A model generated the notes under the pieces. That model was not told the origin of the DNA. It did not search any database and saw nothing but the letters and a program-made list of their open reading frames with translations. From positions 1-36,254 of the forward strand of contig DAOQAU010000011.1 of the NCBI GenBank assembly GCA_035354275.1: 36,254 nucleotides of DNA, written 5' to 3'. The position numbers and the translations under genes are program-made. Below are positions 6,969 through 14,212 of the stretch, in pieces; the first letter of the stretch is position 1, and each line of letters opens with the position of its first letter. The stretch is from DAOQAU01 sp035354275 (GTDB lineage Bacteria > Cyanobacteriota > Vampirovibrionia > Gastranaerophilales > Gastranaerophilaceae).

Positions 6969-8318
6969 ATGATTGACGAAAGTTGCAATAATGCTTTATC
7001 AGAAATTAAAAGTCGTGCCAAGCACGTAATTGATTCAACTTCCTTGTACAAATACAAAGGAAGTGTTTCAAAGCTTTTGGGTTTAACGGTTGAAGTAAAA
7101 TTACCGGGCTTAAAAATAGGTGATTTGTGCTATATCGAAAATATGCATGGCGAAAAAAAAGCCGCAGAGGTCGTTGCCTTCAAGGGTGATGTTGCACAGC
7201 TTCTTTTATTATATGACGGAGCAGGAATCGGTCAGGGAAGTCTTGTTCAAAGCACGGGAGGACCTATAATGCTTCCTGTAGGAGAATTTCTGTTGGGAAG
7301 ATTGATAAACCCTTTGGGTGAACCCATAGACGGGATGCCATTAGACACAACCGAAGCAAAATGGGTATCAGTTGAAAATTCTCCACCGGATGCTTTTAAA
7401 AGACCTTTGATTAAAGATATGTTTTCAACAGGAGTAAGAGCTATCGACTCAACACTGACTTTTGGCTGTGGGCAAAGAATGGGGCTTTTTGCAGGCTCAG
7501 GGGTAGGTAAAAGTACACTTCTCGGGATGATGGCAAGAAATTCTGACGCCGATGTAAACGTTATGGCACTTATCGGAGAACGCGGAAGAGAAGTCAGAGA
7601 TTTTATTGAAAATTCACTGGGCGAAGAAGGTATGAAGAAATCTGTTTTAGTTTGCTCAACAGGTGACCAGCCTCCTCTTATTCGTCAAAAATGTCTGCTT
7701 TCGGCTACTGCCGTTTGTGAATATTTCAGGGATCAGGGCAAAAAAGTTTTCTTAATGACCGATACAGTAACGCGCTGCGCCATGGCGGGAAGAGAAGTCG
7801 GGCTTTCTATCGGGGAGCCGCCTACAATGAAGGGTTATCCGCCTTCGATTTTCTCATGGCTTCAAAAAGCACTGGAAAGAACGGGAAACAGCCCTGAAGG
7901 GTCAATCACTGCACTTTATACCGTTTTAATGGAAGGTGATGACATCACAGACCCTGTCGTTGACACAGTAAGAGGGATTGTTGACGGACACGTTTTTTTA
8001 TCAAGAAAAGTTGCGGAAATGAATCATTATCCTGCGATAGATATTTTAGGAAGTATTTCAAGGCTAGCTACAGAAATCACAACAGAAGAACAGCAGGAAG
8101 CTGCGGCAAAAATGCGAAAAATCCTTGCAATCTACAGAGAAAACAAAGATTTGATTGATGTAGGTATGTATCAGCCCGGTACTAACCCGACTCTTGACGT
8201 TGCAATAGAAATGATGCCAAAAGTAAATGCTTTTTTGCAACAAAAAACTTCTGAGAGCGTAAATATGGAAAACACCATTCAAACCTTGATTTCCATGATG
8301 TCAAATGTTGAAATATAG
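6969..8318 (+). CDS. fliI: FliI/YscN-family export ATPase (flagellar or type III secretion type)
   Basis: This 449-residue P-loop ATPase is related to the F1 beta subunit. Residues about 25-100 form the N-terminal beta-barrel. The catalytic core has Walker A AGSGVGKST at 175-183, the catalytic-glutamate region GERGREV (E204), and a Walker B-like strand ending at D265 (VFLMTDTVTR). The blocks GEPPTMKGYPPSIF, ITALYTVLMEGDD, DTVRGIVDGH and NHYPAIDILGSISRL are diagnostic for FliI/YscN rather than AtpD or Rho. In flagella and injectisomes this enzyme unfolds export substrates at the membrane base. No FliH, FliJ, FliF or other export gene lies within the window. The symbol is a family-level assignment; a type III secretion ATPase cannot be excluded. 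The nearest ribosome site, GGGAG, is 12 bases from the ATG, which is longer than usual. Confidence 0.85.
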   Translation: MIDESCNNALSEIKSRAKHVIDSTSLYKYKGSVSKLLGLTVEVKLPGLKIGDLCYIENMHGEKKAAEVVAFKGDVAQLLLLYDGAGIGQGSLVQSTGGPIMLPVGEFLLGRLINPLGEPIDGMPLDTTEAKWVSVENSPPDAFKRPLIKDMFSTGVRAIDSTLTFGCGQRMGLFAGSGVGKSTLLGMMARNSDADVNVMALIGERGREVRDFIENSLGEEGMKKSVLVCSTGDQPPLIRQKCLLSATAVCEYFRDQGKKVFLMTDTVTRCAMAGREVGLSIGEPPTMKGYPPSIFSWLQKALERTGNSPEGSITALYTVLMEGDDITDPVVDTVRGIVDGHVFLSRKVAEMNHYPAIDILGSISRLATEITTEEQQEAAAKMRKILAIYRENKDLIDVGMYQPGTNPTLDVAIEMMPKVNAFLQQKTSESVNMENTIQTLISMMSNVEI

Positions 8319-8384
8319 TTTAATTAAGTAAGTTTTAAATAAAATGTTATTTTAATATATTGTTATGTACCCGACAAATAATTT

Positions 8385-8430
8385 TTTTTCTTTCGGTACT
8401 TTTTGATGGCAAAAAGTACCGAAAGAAAAA
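8385..8430. repeat. Perfect 21-bp palindrome with 4-base loop
   Basis: The left arm 8385-8405 and right arm 8410-8430 are exact reverse complements around ATGG. The core is CTTTCGGTACTTTTTG and the ends are T5/A5. On either strand the T run is in the 5' arm and an A run is in the 3' arm, so there is no U tract after the stem as in an ordinary intrinsic terminator. It may be a dispersed repetitive palindrome or a stable RNA element at the end of the ATPase transcript. I saw no second copy in this window. Confidence 0.75.
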
Positions 8431-8511
8431 TATAAAAACAAATAAATAATATATCGCAATGACGAGAAAATATAGTCTTTTTAAACTATTAATTATTAAG
8501 CTGATTTGAAG

Positions 8512-8517
8512 TATAAT
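8512..8517 (+). promoter_or_regulatory. Putative -10 element of the lspA-rluD operon
   Basis: A perfect TATAAT lies at 8512-8517, giving an expected start near 8524, ahead of GAAGGA and the ATG at 8539. At the 17-base spacing the -35 is only TTAATT, so the call rests on the -10. Confidence 0.35.
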
Positions 8518-8538
8518 TTTTCTTGAAGGATAAAACAT

Positions 8539-8841
8539 ATGCTGCATTTTGCACAAACTGCAATACATTATATTAACAGTTCAAATTTCAGTTACTATGA
8601 AATTTTAATGCTTGTTTGTTTCGGAATAAGCTGGCCTGTGGCTTTGCTTAAATCCTATCAGACAAAATCAGTCAAAGGCAAAAGTTTTCTTTTTTTACTT
8701 TTAATTTTGTTGGGGTATATTTTCGGAACTGTCCATAAAATCATGTACAGTTTCGATTATGTAATCTGGCTTTATATCATCAATGGTGCAATGGTCTTAG
8801 CCGATATGGCTCTTTGGATTTTATACAGGAATAACGATTGA
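8539..8841 (+). CDS. PQ-loop/SemiSWEET-like small membrane protein
   Basis: This is a 100-residue protein with three hydrophobic segments, at about 20-37, 49-66 and 72-95, the three-helix unit of SemiSWEET/PQ-loop proteins. The segment ISWPVALLKSYQTKSVKGKS matches the PQ-loop pattern, in which a Pro in the first helix is followed by a cytoplasmic loop with K-[ST]-x-x-G-x-S. Family members dimerise and transport sugars or other small solutes. The substrate cannot be read here, and the canonical PQ pair is replaced by WP. GAAGGA precedes the ATG. It is the first gene of a tight plus-strand operon (gaps of a few bases or overlaps) reaching 11450. Confidence 0.65.
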   Translation: MLHFAQTAIHYINSSNFSYYEILMLVCFGISWPVALLKSYQTKSVKGKSFLFLLLILLGYIFGTVHKIMYSFDYVIWLYIINGAMVLADMALWILYRNND

Positions 8842-8847
8842 GGTGTC

Positions 8848-9774
8848 ATGAAAAAAATTCTATTAATAATTTTATCAGTAATTATATTTTCGCCTAAAGT
8901 ATTTGCCGAATCTGAAAACATAGCACTTTTGACCCAAAAAGGGTTTTTTGACAAGATTAAAACGACTTCACAAAATCCTTATGAAGAAATTAGAGATACC
9001 TTTTACCTTCACACAAAATTTTCCAACGAATACAAATTTGAGCAACTAAAAGATTTATATGCCCCAAATTATTATAATGCAGACGGTTTCAACAGAGAAA
9101 ACTACTTTGACTTGATTAAAAAAACCTGGGAAAATTATCCCGGAATAAAATATAAAATGGAAATTATAGATATAAAAATAAGCGGCAATTACGCGACTGT
9201 ATATCTTGAAGAAAGTGCTCGTGCAGATACAGCTTCTGCCGGCGGGATTTTAAGAGATAAAGGCTACCTGCAAAGTAATTCCGACACGATTTATTTTTTG
9301 GAAAAAATTGCAAACGAATGGAAAATAACTTCAGATAATATTATTTTCGAAAAAACATATCTTACCTACGGAAGCGCGAGTTATTGCAGCTTTAACCTGA
9401 ATGCTCCTTCAAAAATTCCTATGAATACAGAATATACTGCGACATTGAACATAAAATCTCCGCCTGACACAATAGTGCTTGCCTCAATCGGCAGAGAAAA
9501 AGTAACTTACCCTCAAATTCAAGCAGAAGAAGTCTTTAGACGTTTGCCGGAAAGCGGCATTTTAGAAAGAATGTTTATTTCAAATAATGAAAACCTAAAT
9601 GAATTTGCGGTTGCTTCTTTTGGTGTGGCAAAACTCGATTTAAGCAGAGGCTCAGACATCAAAATAAACATAACCGGCATGGGATTTGCAATGTCGCGAG
9701 TAAATGTGATTTCGGCAAAGCTTGAAAATAATAAAAATGACAAAAAAAAGGATTCCGAAAATGACAAAAAATAG
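8848..9774 (+). CDS. Secreted protein with NTF2-like domain, function unknown
   Basis: This is a 308-residue protein with a clear signal peptide (hydrophobic core in residues 3-16, probable cleavage after VFA at residue 20). Residues about 50-165 look like an NTF2/SnoaL-type fold: a helix around EQLKDLYAPNYY, then NYFDLIKKTW, followed by strands KMEIIDIKISGNYATVYLEE and a closing TIYFLEKIANEWKITSDN. Such domains often bind ligands or mediate assembly. The C-terminal part (about 175-290) is beta-rich with no match I recognise, and the tail is Lys/Asp/Asn-rich. There is no lipobox Cys at the cleavage site, so it is probably periplasmic. GAGG is 5 bases before the ATG. The gene overlaps the start of lspA by 14 bases. 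Confidence 0.7.
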   Translation: MKKILLIILSVIIFSPKVFAESENIALLTQKGFFDKIKTTSQNPYEEIRDTFYLHTKFSNEYKFEQLKDLYAPNYYNADGFNRENYFDLIKKTWENYPGIKYKMEIIDIKISGNYATVYLEESARADTASAGGILRDKGYLQSNSDTIYFLEKIANEWKITSDNIIFEKTYLTYGSASYCSFNLNAPSKIPMNTEYTATLNIKSPPDTIVLASIGREKVTYPQIQAEEVFRRLPESGILERMFISNNENLNEFAVASFGVAKLDLSRGSDIKINITGMGFAMSRVNVISAKLENNKNDKKKDSENDKK

Positions 9775-10234
9775 TAAATATACCTATTTTTTAATTTCAT
9801 TTCTGTTTTTTTCATTTATTGATTTTTACTTTTCAAACTTGATTCTGAAAAAAATCGCAGAAAGCGGAAATTTCTTAAAATACGGAATTAATTTTATTTA
9901 TACAAAAAACTACGGTGCAGCTTTCAGCATTATGCAAAATTCGAGATTATTTTTAATCATAATCTCTTTTATAGCATTAATATTAATGTGTTATTACATT
10001 GTAAAAAATATTGAAAATATTTTAATAAAAGAGCTGTTTTTTATAACGATTTTGATGGCGGGAATTTTTGGAAATTTATACGAAAGAGTTGTGTTCGGTT
10101 ATGTTCGGGATTTTTTTGACTTAACTTTTATAAATTTTCCGATATTTAATATTTCCGATATTTTCATAAACATTGGAGTTTTTGGTATAATAGTTATGAT
10201 AATTTTAACTAAAAAACCGATTAAATTGCTATGA
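9761..10234 (+). CDS. lspA: Lipoprotein signal peptidase (signal peptidase II), divergent
   Basis: This 157-residue polytopic protein cleaves the signal peptide of prolipoproteins after lipidation. Four hydrophobic segments are visible. Family motifs are present in divergent form: an Asp in the first helix (D21), NYGAAFSI (50-57, the N-x-G-x-A-F block), GIFGNLYERVVFGYVRDFF (catalytic D117) and FNISDIFINIG (catalytic D133). The usual GN-x-x-DR reads GNLYER here, a conservative change. ATG at 9761 was chosen for the AAGGA 8 bases upstream; an in-frame ATG at 9737 has none. The start lies inside the end of the NTF2-like gene, and the stop overlaps rluD by ATGA. The lsp-rlu pairing is common in bacteria. 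Confidence 0.88.
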   Translation: MTKNSKYTYFLISFLFFSFIDFYFSNLILKKIAESGNFLKYGINFIYTKNYGAAFSIMQNSRLFLIIISFIALILMCYYIVKNIENILIKELFFITILMAGIFGNLYERVVFGYVRDFFDLTFINFPIFNISDIFINIGVFGIIVMIILTKKPIKLL

Positions 10235-11154
10235 AAGAACTCTATTTTACCGTTGAAGAAAGCGATGAGGGCAAAAGACTTGATGTTTTTTTGTCAAACG
10301 TTTTTGATAAAATTTCGCGTGCCAAAATTCAAGAATTGATAAACAACAACAAAGTATCGGTAAATCAAAACTTCAAGAAAAACTCATATAAATTAAAGAT
10401 AAATGATAAAATTTTTGTTCAATTTGAAGAACAAGAACAAGAGATAATCATTTGCCCTCAAGATATTGCACTTGATATTGTTTATGAAGATGAAAATATG
10501 CTTGTAGTAAATAAACCGTCGGGCATGCTTACCCACCCGACTTCAACGGAAAAAGAAAACACCCTTGTAAATGCGCTTTTATTTAAATACGGACAAAATT
10601 TATCTGACATTAACGGAGAATTCAGGCGCGGAATTTTGCATCGGCTTGACAGAAACACATCTGGCTTACTTATGGTGGCAAAAAACAATAAAGCACACGA
10701 ATTTTTAGCAAATCAGATAAAAGAAAAAACCGCCCTAAGAAAATATTTGACAATAGCGCAAGGAAATTTTAATACAGATACCGGAATAATTAACCTGCCG
10801 ACTTCAAGACACCCGAAATTCCCTCACAAAAGGGCTGTCGTAGAAGAGGGTAAACCAAGCATAACTGAATTTAGCATAATAGAAAGATTTAAAGGGTACA
10901 CTTATCTTGAATTAACCTTAAAGACAGGAAGAACACACCAAATAAGAGTGCACTTAAGCCACATTAAACACCCGATTATAAATGATTCATTGTACGGGGC
11001 TGCACCATTTGCGGTTAAAACTCAAGAACAAGTTTTACAAGCATATAAACTAATATTTACAAAACCATTTTCCTGTGAAATAATTGAACTTGAAATTGAA
11101 CCCGATGAAAAAATCAAAAAAGTTTTAGGTTATTTAAGGAGCAAAAAGTTATGA
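10231..11154 (+). CDS. rluD: RluA/RluD-family pseudouridine synthase
   Basis: This is a 307-residue RNA-modifying enzyme. Residues about 12-68 form an S4 RNA-binding domain (GKRLDVFLSNVFDKISRAKI). The catalytic domain follows, with VVNKPSGMLTHPT (92-104) and the motif GILHRLDRNTSGLLM, in which D140 is the expected nucleophile. The segment TGRTHQIRVHLSHIKHPI is also diagnostic. RluD modifies 23S rRNA helix 69; the exact target here could be another rRNA site because RluA/C/D paralogues are hard to separate by eye. It starts in a 4-base ATGA overlap with lspA and ends in another with the next gene. Confidence 0.9.
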   Translation: MKELYFTVEESDEGKRLDVFLSNVFDKISRAKIQELINNNKVSVNQNFKKNSYKLKINDKIFVQFEEQEQEIIICPQDIALDIVYEDENMLVVNKPSGMLTHPTSTEKENTLVNALLFKYGQNLSDINGEFRRGILHRLDRNTSGLLMVAKNNKAHEFLANQIKEKTALRKYLTIAQGNFNTDTGIINLPTSRHPKFPHKRAVVEEGKPSITEFSIIERFKGYTYLELTLKTGRTHQIRVHLSHIKHPIINDSLYGAAPFAVKTQEQVLQAYKLIFTKPFSCEIIELEIEPDEKIKKVLGYLRSKKL

Positions 11155-11450
11155 AAATATTTCTAAGAACAATAGTAGTAATTTTATTTGTTTTATCATT
11201 AATTTCTTTTTATAATTATAAATTTGATTATAATTCGCTTGAAATATTATTAATCGGAATGTTTATAACATACCTTTGGTATGTTCCGTACCGCCGTGAA
11301 ATATCTAAAAAAATTAAAGAATATCAAAATAGGCTTGAAAAAACTTCAGTAAGTGCTGAAACCGACAGTTCAAAAGTAGAAGTTTTGGAAGCAAAAATTC
11401 AATCACTGGAAAAAGCACTTCAATCAGCGTTGGAAAAAAATAAAGACTAA
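11151..11450 (+). CDS. Small membrane protein with C-terminal coiled coil, unknown
   Basis: This is a 99-residue protein with no recognised family. Two hydrophobic segments, at about residues 3-21 and 31-47, are separated by a short Tyr/Asn/Asp loop. A basic segment (RREISKKIKEYQNRL) follows, then a heptad-like coiled coil (VEVLEAKIQSLEKALQSAL, about 77-95). The hairpin-plus-coiled-coil plan suggests a small envelope scaffold, superficially like LapA-type proteins; that is inference. It starts in an ATGA overlap with rluD, so it is translationally coupled and is the last gene of the operon. Confidence 0.75.
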   Translation: MKIFLRTIVVILFVLSLISFYNYKFDYNSLEILLIGMFITYLWYVPYRREISKKIKEYQNRLEKTSVSAETDSSKVEVLEAKIQSLEKALQSALEKNKD

Positions 11451-11576
11451 ACAATTACAGCTGCTAATCTGATTTTTTATATCCATTAAATTAAGAAATG
11501 TATCATTTTTTATTTTTTCTAGCGAATTTTTTTTATTTTGTATTTTTATATAAAGTGAAAAGGTTAAAAAAAATAA

Positions 11577-12212
11577 ATGAAAATTAATTTAACACCAAAC
11601 TGTATCTCAAAAAAAATAAATAACAGAAGTATTTTCACAAATAATGCTTCTTCATCACAATTTCGCAATAAGATTTCATTTAAAAATCTTGAAGAATTCG
11701 AAAATGATAAATGGGAAGATAGAGATACAAATAACGATTACAGTGTTGTTTACAAATCGGCAGAAGAGACAAAAAAATATATTGAAATTAAAAAAAATAA
11801 ATACGGCTATATAGATATACTTTTAACTCTATTAAATCAAAATAATCAAGGAGAAAATGTCCTTCATCAAACAAGCAAATGGTCTGCTGATAATAATAAA
11901 ATTAATGACAATGTTAAAAAAACAAGTATAATCTTAAACGCGCTTAAGCCTGCAGATAAAATTAAAATTCTTGCATCAAAAAATTATATGGGTGAAACAC
12001 CTATAGATGTTGCGATAGAAAGTTTTGGCTATCCTTCTGATATATTAGAAATGTTTATTGAAGAAATAGCTAACGCTTTAGAAAAAGACAGCTGGCCTGA
12101 TATAAATTCAAAAACAGACTTCAGAGCCATTGGAAAAAAAATAATTGAAGATTTTCCTGACGAAACAAATTTTGAACAATGCAAAAAGCTTGAGAGTCAA
12201 TTAAAAAAATAA
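11577..12212 (+). CDS. Ankyrin-like unknown protein with N-terminal F-motif
   Basis: This is a 211-residue protein, not assignable to a named family. The N-terminal 37 residues are Asn/Ser/Lys-rich and end in RNKISFKN, resembling the N..F.[GSN] motif of other unknowns here. The middle has features of ankyrin-type repeats: GENVLHQTSKWS and, about 36 residues later, GETPIDVAIESF. These correspond to the G-x-T-x-L-x-x-A turn-helix signature, each followed by hydrophobic helices (ILNALKPADKIKILA; SDILEMFIEEIANAL). The C-terminus is charged and helical. The only AAGG lies about 13 bases before the ATG, so translation may be weak. The 126 bases upstream are A/T-rich with no clear promoter. It converges on the kinase gene with a 22-base gap. 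Confidence 0.7.
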   Translation: MKINLTPNCISKKINNRSIFTNNASSSQFRNKISFKNLEEFENDKWEDRDTNNDYSVVYKSAEETKKYIEIKKNKYGYIDILLTLLNQNNQGENVLHQTSKWSADNNKINDNVKKTSIILNALKPADKIKILASKNYMGETPIDVAIESFGYPSDILEMFIEEIANALEKDSWPDINSKTDFRAIGKKIIEDFPDETNFEQCKKLESQLKK

Positions 12213-12234
12213 ATAAATCAAAAAACTTACTTAT

Positions 12235-14190
12235 TTAAACTTCTTTTTTCTCCACACCGACACTTATTTCCCAACCGTCAGCGTTTATTTCTGATTGAGG
12301 TTGATTTTCAATTTGAACTTTTTCAAAATCAATTTCGTCTTCTTGAAAAGCTGCAGAGTCTTCAATTTCTTCGTCTTGATGAGGCAAAGGTCTATGTTCC
12401 TGTTCATCTTCTTGGCTAATAGGATTAACGGGTAATCTAAAACCGAAAGTGGAACCTTCACTAAGCTTTGACTGAACAAAAACCTGTCCCTGATGGTGTT
12501 TTTCAATGGCAATTTTAACCAAATGAAGCCCTAATCCAGTACCTTTTATAGTATGGGTATCATTTTCAATTCTGAAAAATCTGTCAAAAATTTTGCCCAA
12601 ATGTTCAGGCGCAATGCCCTGTCCCTGATCTTCAATGCTTATTTCAACAAAATCACCTACCCGAGCTCTTTCTGCTCTTATTTTAATTCTTCCGTTTTCC
12701 GGAGAATATTTTATGGCGTTAGACAAAAGATTTTTCAACACGCGCTCAATGCTGTCTTCATTAACGGGAATTTCAGGCAAATCAGGCTCTTTCATAATCG
12801 AGAATGTAAGATTTTTTTCCTGCGCCAAAACCTGCATTGAATTAACCGCATTTTCAATTAACTGAACAATATTTGTAACTGTTTTTTCAAGTTTAACATT
12901 AGCAGATTCAAGCCTTGAAAAGTCCAGAATATCATTTACAAGGCGGTTAAGACGGATAATTTCCTGATTCATAACCCCGATAAATTCCTTTTGGGTATTG
13001 AAATCAAAATCGCTTCCGAAATTGTATAAAGTATCAATATAGCTCCGCAAAACGGTAACGGGAGTTCTTAATTCGTGAGAAACATTTGAAATAAAGTGTC
13101 CTCTTATTTTATCCATTTCAACTTCTTTTGTAACATCAATAAGAACAATTATGTAACCTACATAATCCTTATTTCTGGAAAACATCGGGGAAATAATTGC
13201 CTTGATAACCCTTTTATCAACTTCAATGTTGAAAGCCAAAGGCTTTTTCTCCATGACATCAAGCGGAGTATCCTTAAATTGCTCGATTTTTTCTTTAAAG
13301 CAAAGTTCCCCGTTTGAATCGCAATAAAGCTGAATTTTACTGTTTAAAATATCTTTTTCATCAACTTCCAAAAGCTTTTTAGCCTGAGAATTCACTAAAA
13401 CGACTTTGTCATAATTGTCACAAACCACAACTCCGTTTGCAATGCTCATCAAAACAGCTTCCATTTTGTTGCGCTCCAGTGTAAGCTGTTCGACATTTTG
13501 CTCTTCGTATAAATGCAGACGGCTTGACATGTCATTAAACGCATCGAACAATTCCTGGACTTCTGAACTGACGCCTTTTCCCTGAACTTTATAGCCGAAT
13601 TCACCGGTGGAAATTTTTCTTACGCCGTGGTGTAAAATTCTTAATTCACGAGTAATAAGATAAGTATTAACAAGAATTACGACTGCAAAAACCGCCCATG
13701 CAACAACAAAAACAAACAACAAAGATGCTCTTGTAGTTGAAGAAATTTGGTTAATAATATTACCTGAAAGCCCTACCATAACAGAACCTATCGAAGTAGA
13801 TTGCCCTAAGCTTTTCATAACCATAGGAGAACTTACCGCGACTTTGGAATCCTGAGCCTGTTTAGGAAAATCTTCTTTGCTTGAATAAATCACATTACCT
13901 TTGTTGTCGGCAAATTCAATAAAAGCAATATCGTCATTACTGTTTAATATTGACTGCGTATGATACTTTAAAGTACTGTATTTGGCATATTCGGGAATAT
14001 CCTTAAGCAATTCAACGCTTTCAATCGCAAGCGTTTTTGAAATAATTTTGCCGAAATTTTGATACCCTTCGTTTAACTTTGATTGGATGTTTAAACTGGC
14101 CAAAACCGCAATCAAAATAATTAAAAGGGTACTTAACACCAGCCCCGTCAAGATTAAACGATTTTGAGTAGTCATACTAACTTTATTCAT
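12235..14190 (-). CDS. Sensor histidine kinase, WalK/NblS-like (HAMP-PAS-HisKA-HATPase)
   Basis: This is a 651-residue membrane sensor kinase. Membrane helices at about 11-33 and 156-179 enclose an extracytoplasmic sensor of about 120 residues. HAMP follows (about 180-232), then PAS (about 240-355, AVLMSIANGVVVCD), HisKA with phospho-acceptor H372 (FISNVSHELRTPV), and HATPase with the N box NLLSNAIKYSPENG (N491), G1 DQGQGI and G2 GTGLGLHLV. The domain order matches WalK/VicK of Gram-positives and NblS/Hik33 of cyanobacteria, which sense envelope or light stress. An unusual acidic, Gln-rich tail covers 590-651. No response regulator lies beside it. It is 22 bases downstream of the flavoprotein gene. 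TATAAT sits 6 bases before the ATG and no ribosome site is visible, so a leaderless transcript is possible. Confidence 0.9.
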   Translation of the reverse strand: MNKVSMTTQNRLILTGLVLSTLLIILIAVLASLNIQSKLNEGYQNFGKIISKTLAIESVELLKDIPEYAKYSTLKYHTQSILNSNDDIAFIEFADNKGNVIYSSKEDFPKQAQDSKVAVSSPMVMKSLGQSTSIGSVMVGLSGNIINQISSTTRASLLFVFVVAWAVFAVVILVNTYLITRELRILHHGVRKISTGEFGYKVQGKGVSSEVQELFDAFNDMSSRLHLYEEQNVEQLTLERNKMEAVLMSIANGVVVCDNYDKVVLVNSQAKKLLEVDEKDILNSKIQLYCDSNGELCFKEKIEQFKDTPLDVMEKKPLAFNIEVDKRVIKAIISPMFSRNKDYVGYIIVLIDVTKEVEMDKIRGHFISNVSHELRTPVTVLRSYIDTLYNFGSDFDFNTQKEFIGVMNQEIIRLNRLVNDILDFSRLESANVKLEKTVTNIVQLIENAVNSMQVLAQEKNLTFSIMKEPDLPEIPVNEDSIERVLKNLLSNAIKYSPENGRIKIRAERARVGDFVEISIEDQGQGIAPEHLGKIFDRFFRIENDTHTIKGTGLGLHLVKIAIEKHHQGQVFVQSKLSEGSTFGFRLPVNPISQEDEQEHRPLPHQDEEIEDSAAFQEDEIDFEKVQIENQPQSEINADGWEISVGVEKKEV

Positions 14191-14196
14191 AACAGA

Positions 14197-14202
14197 ATTA
14201 TA
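14197..14202 (-). promoter_or_regulatory. TATAAT positioned for a leaderless kinase transcript
   Basis: On the minus strand TATAAT is followed by six bases and then the kinase ATG at 14190, so a start site at the normal distance would coincide with the A of ATG. The -35 at 17 bases is weak (TTGCTC) and lies over the end of the flavoprotein gene. No Shine-Dalgarno-like sequence precedes the ATG. Confidence 0.3.
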
Positions 14203-14212
14203 CCATTATTTT

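Noticed and set aside
8385..8430. Palindrome as a standard intrinsic terminator of the ATPase gene
   Set aside because: It lacks a U tract after the stem on both strands; the T run is in the 5' arm. Recorded as a repeat instead.
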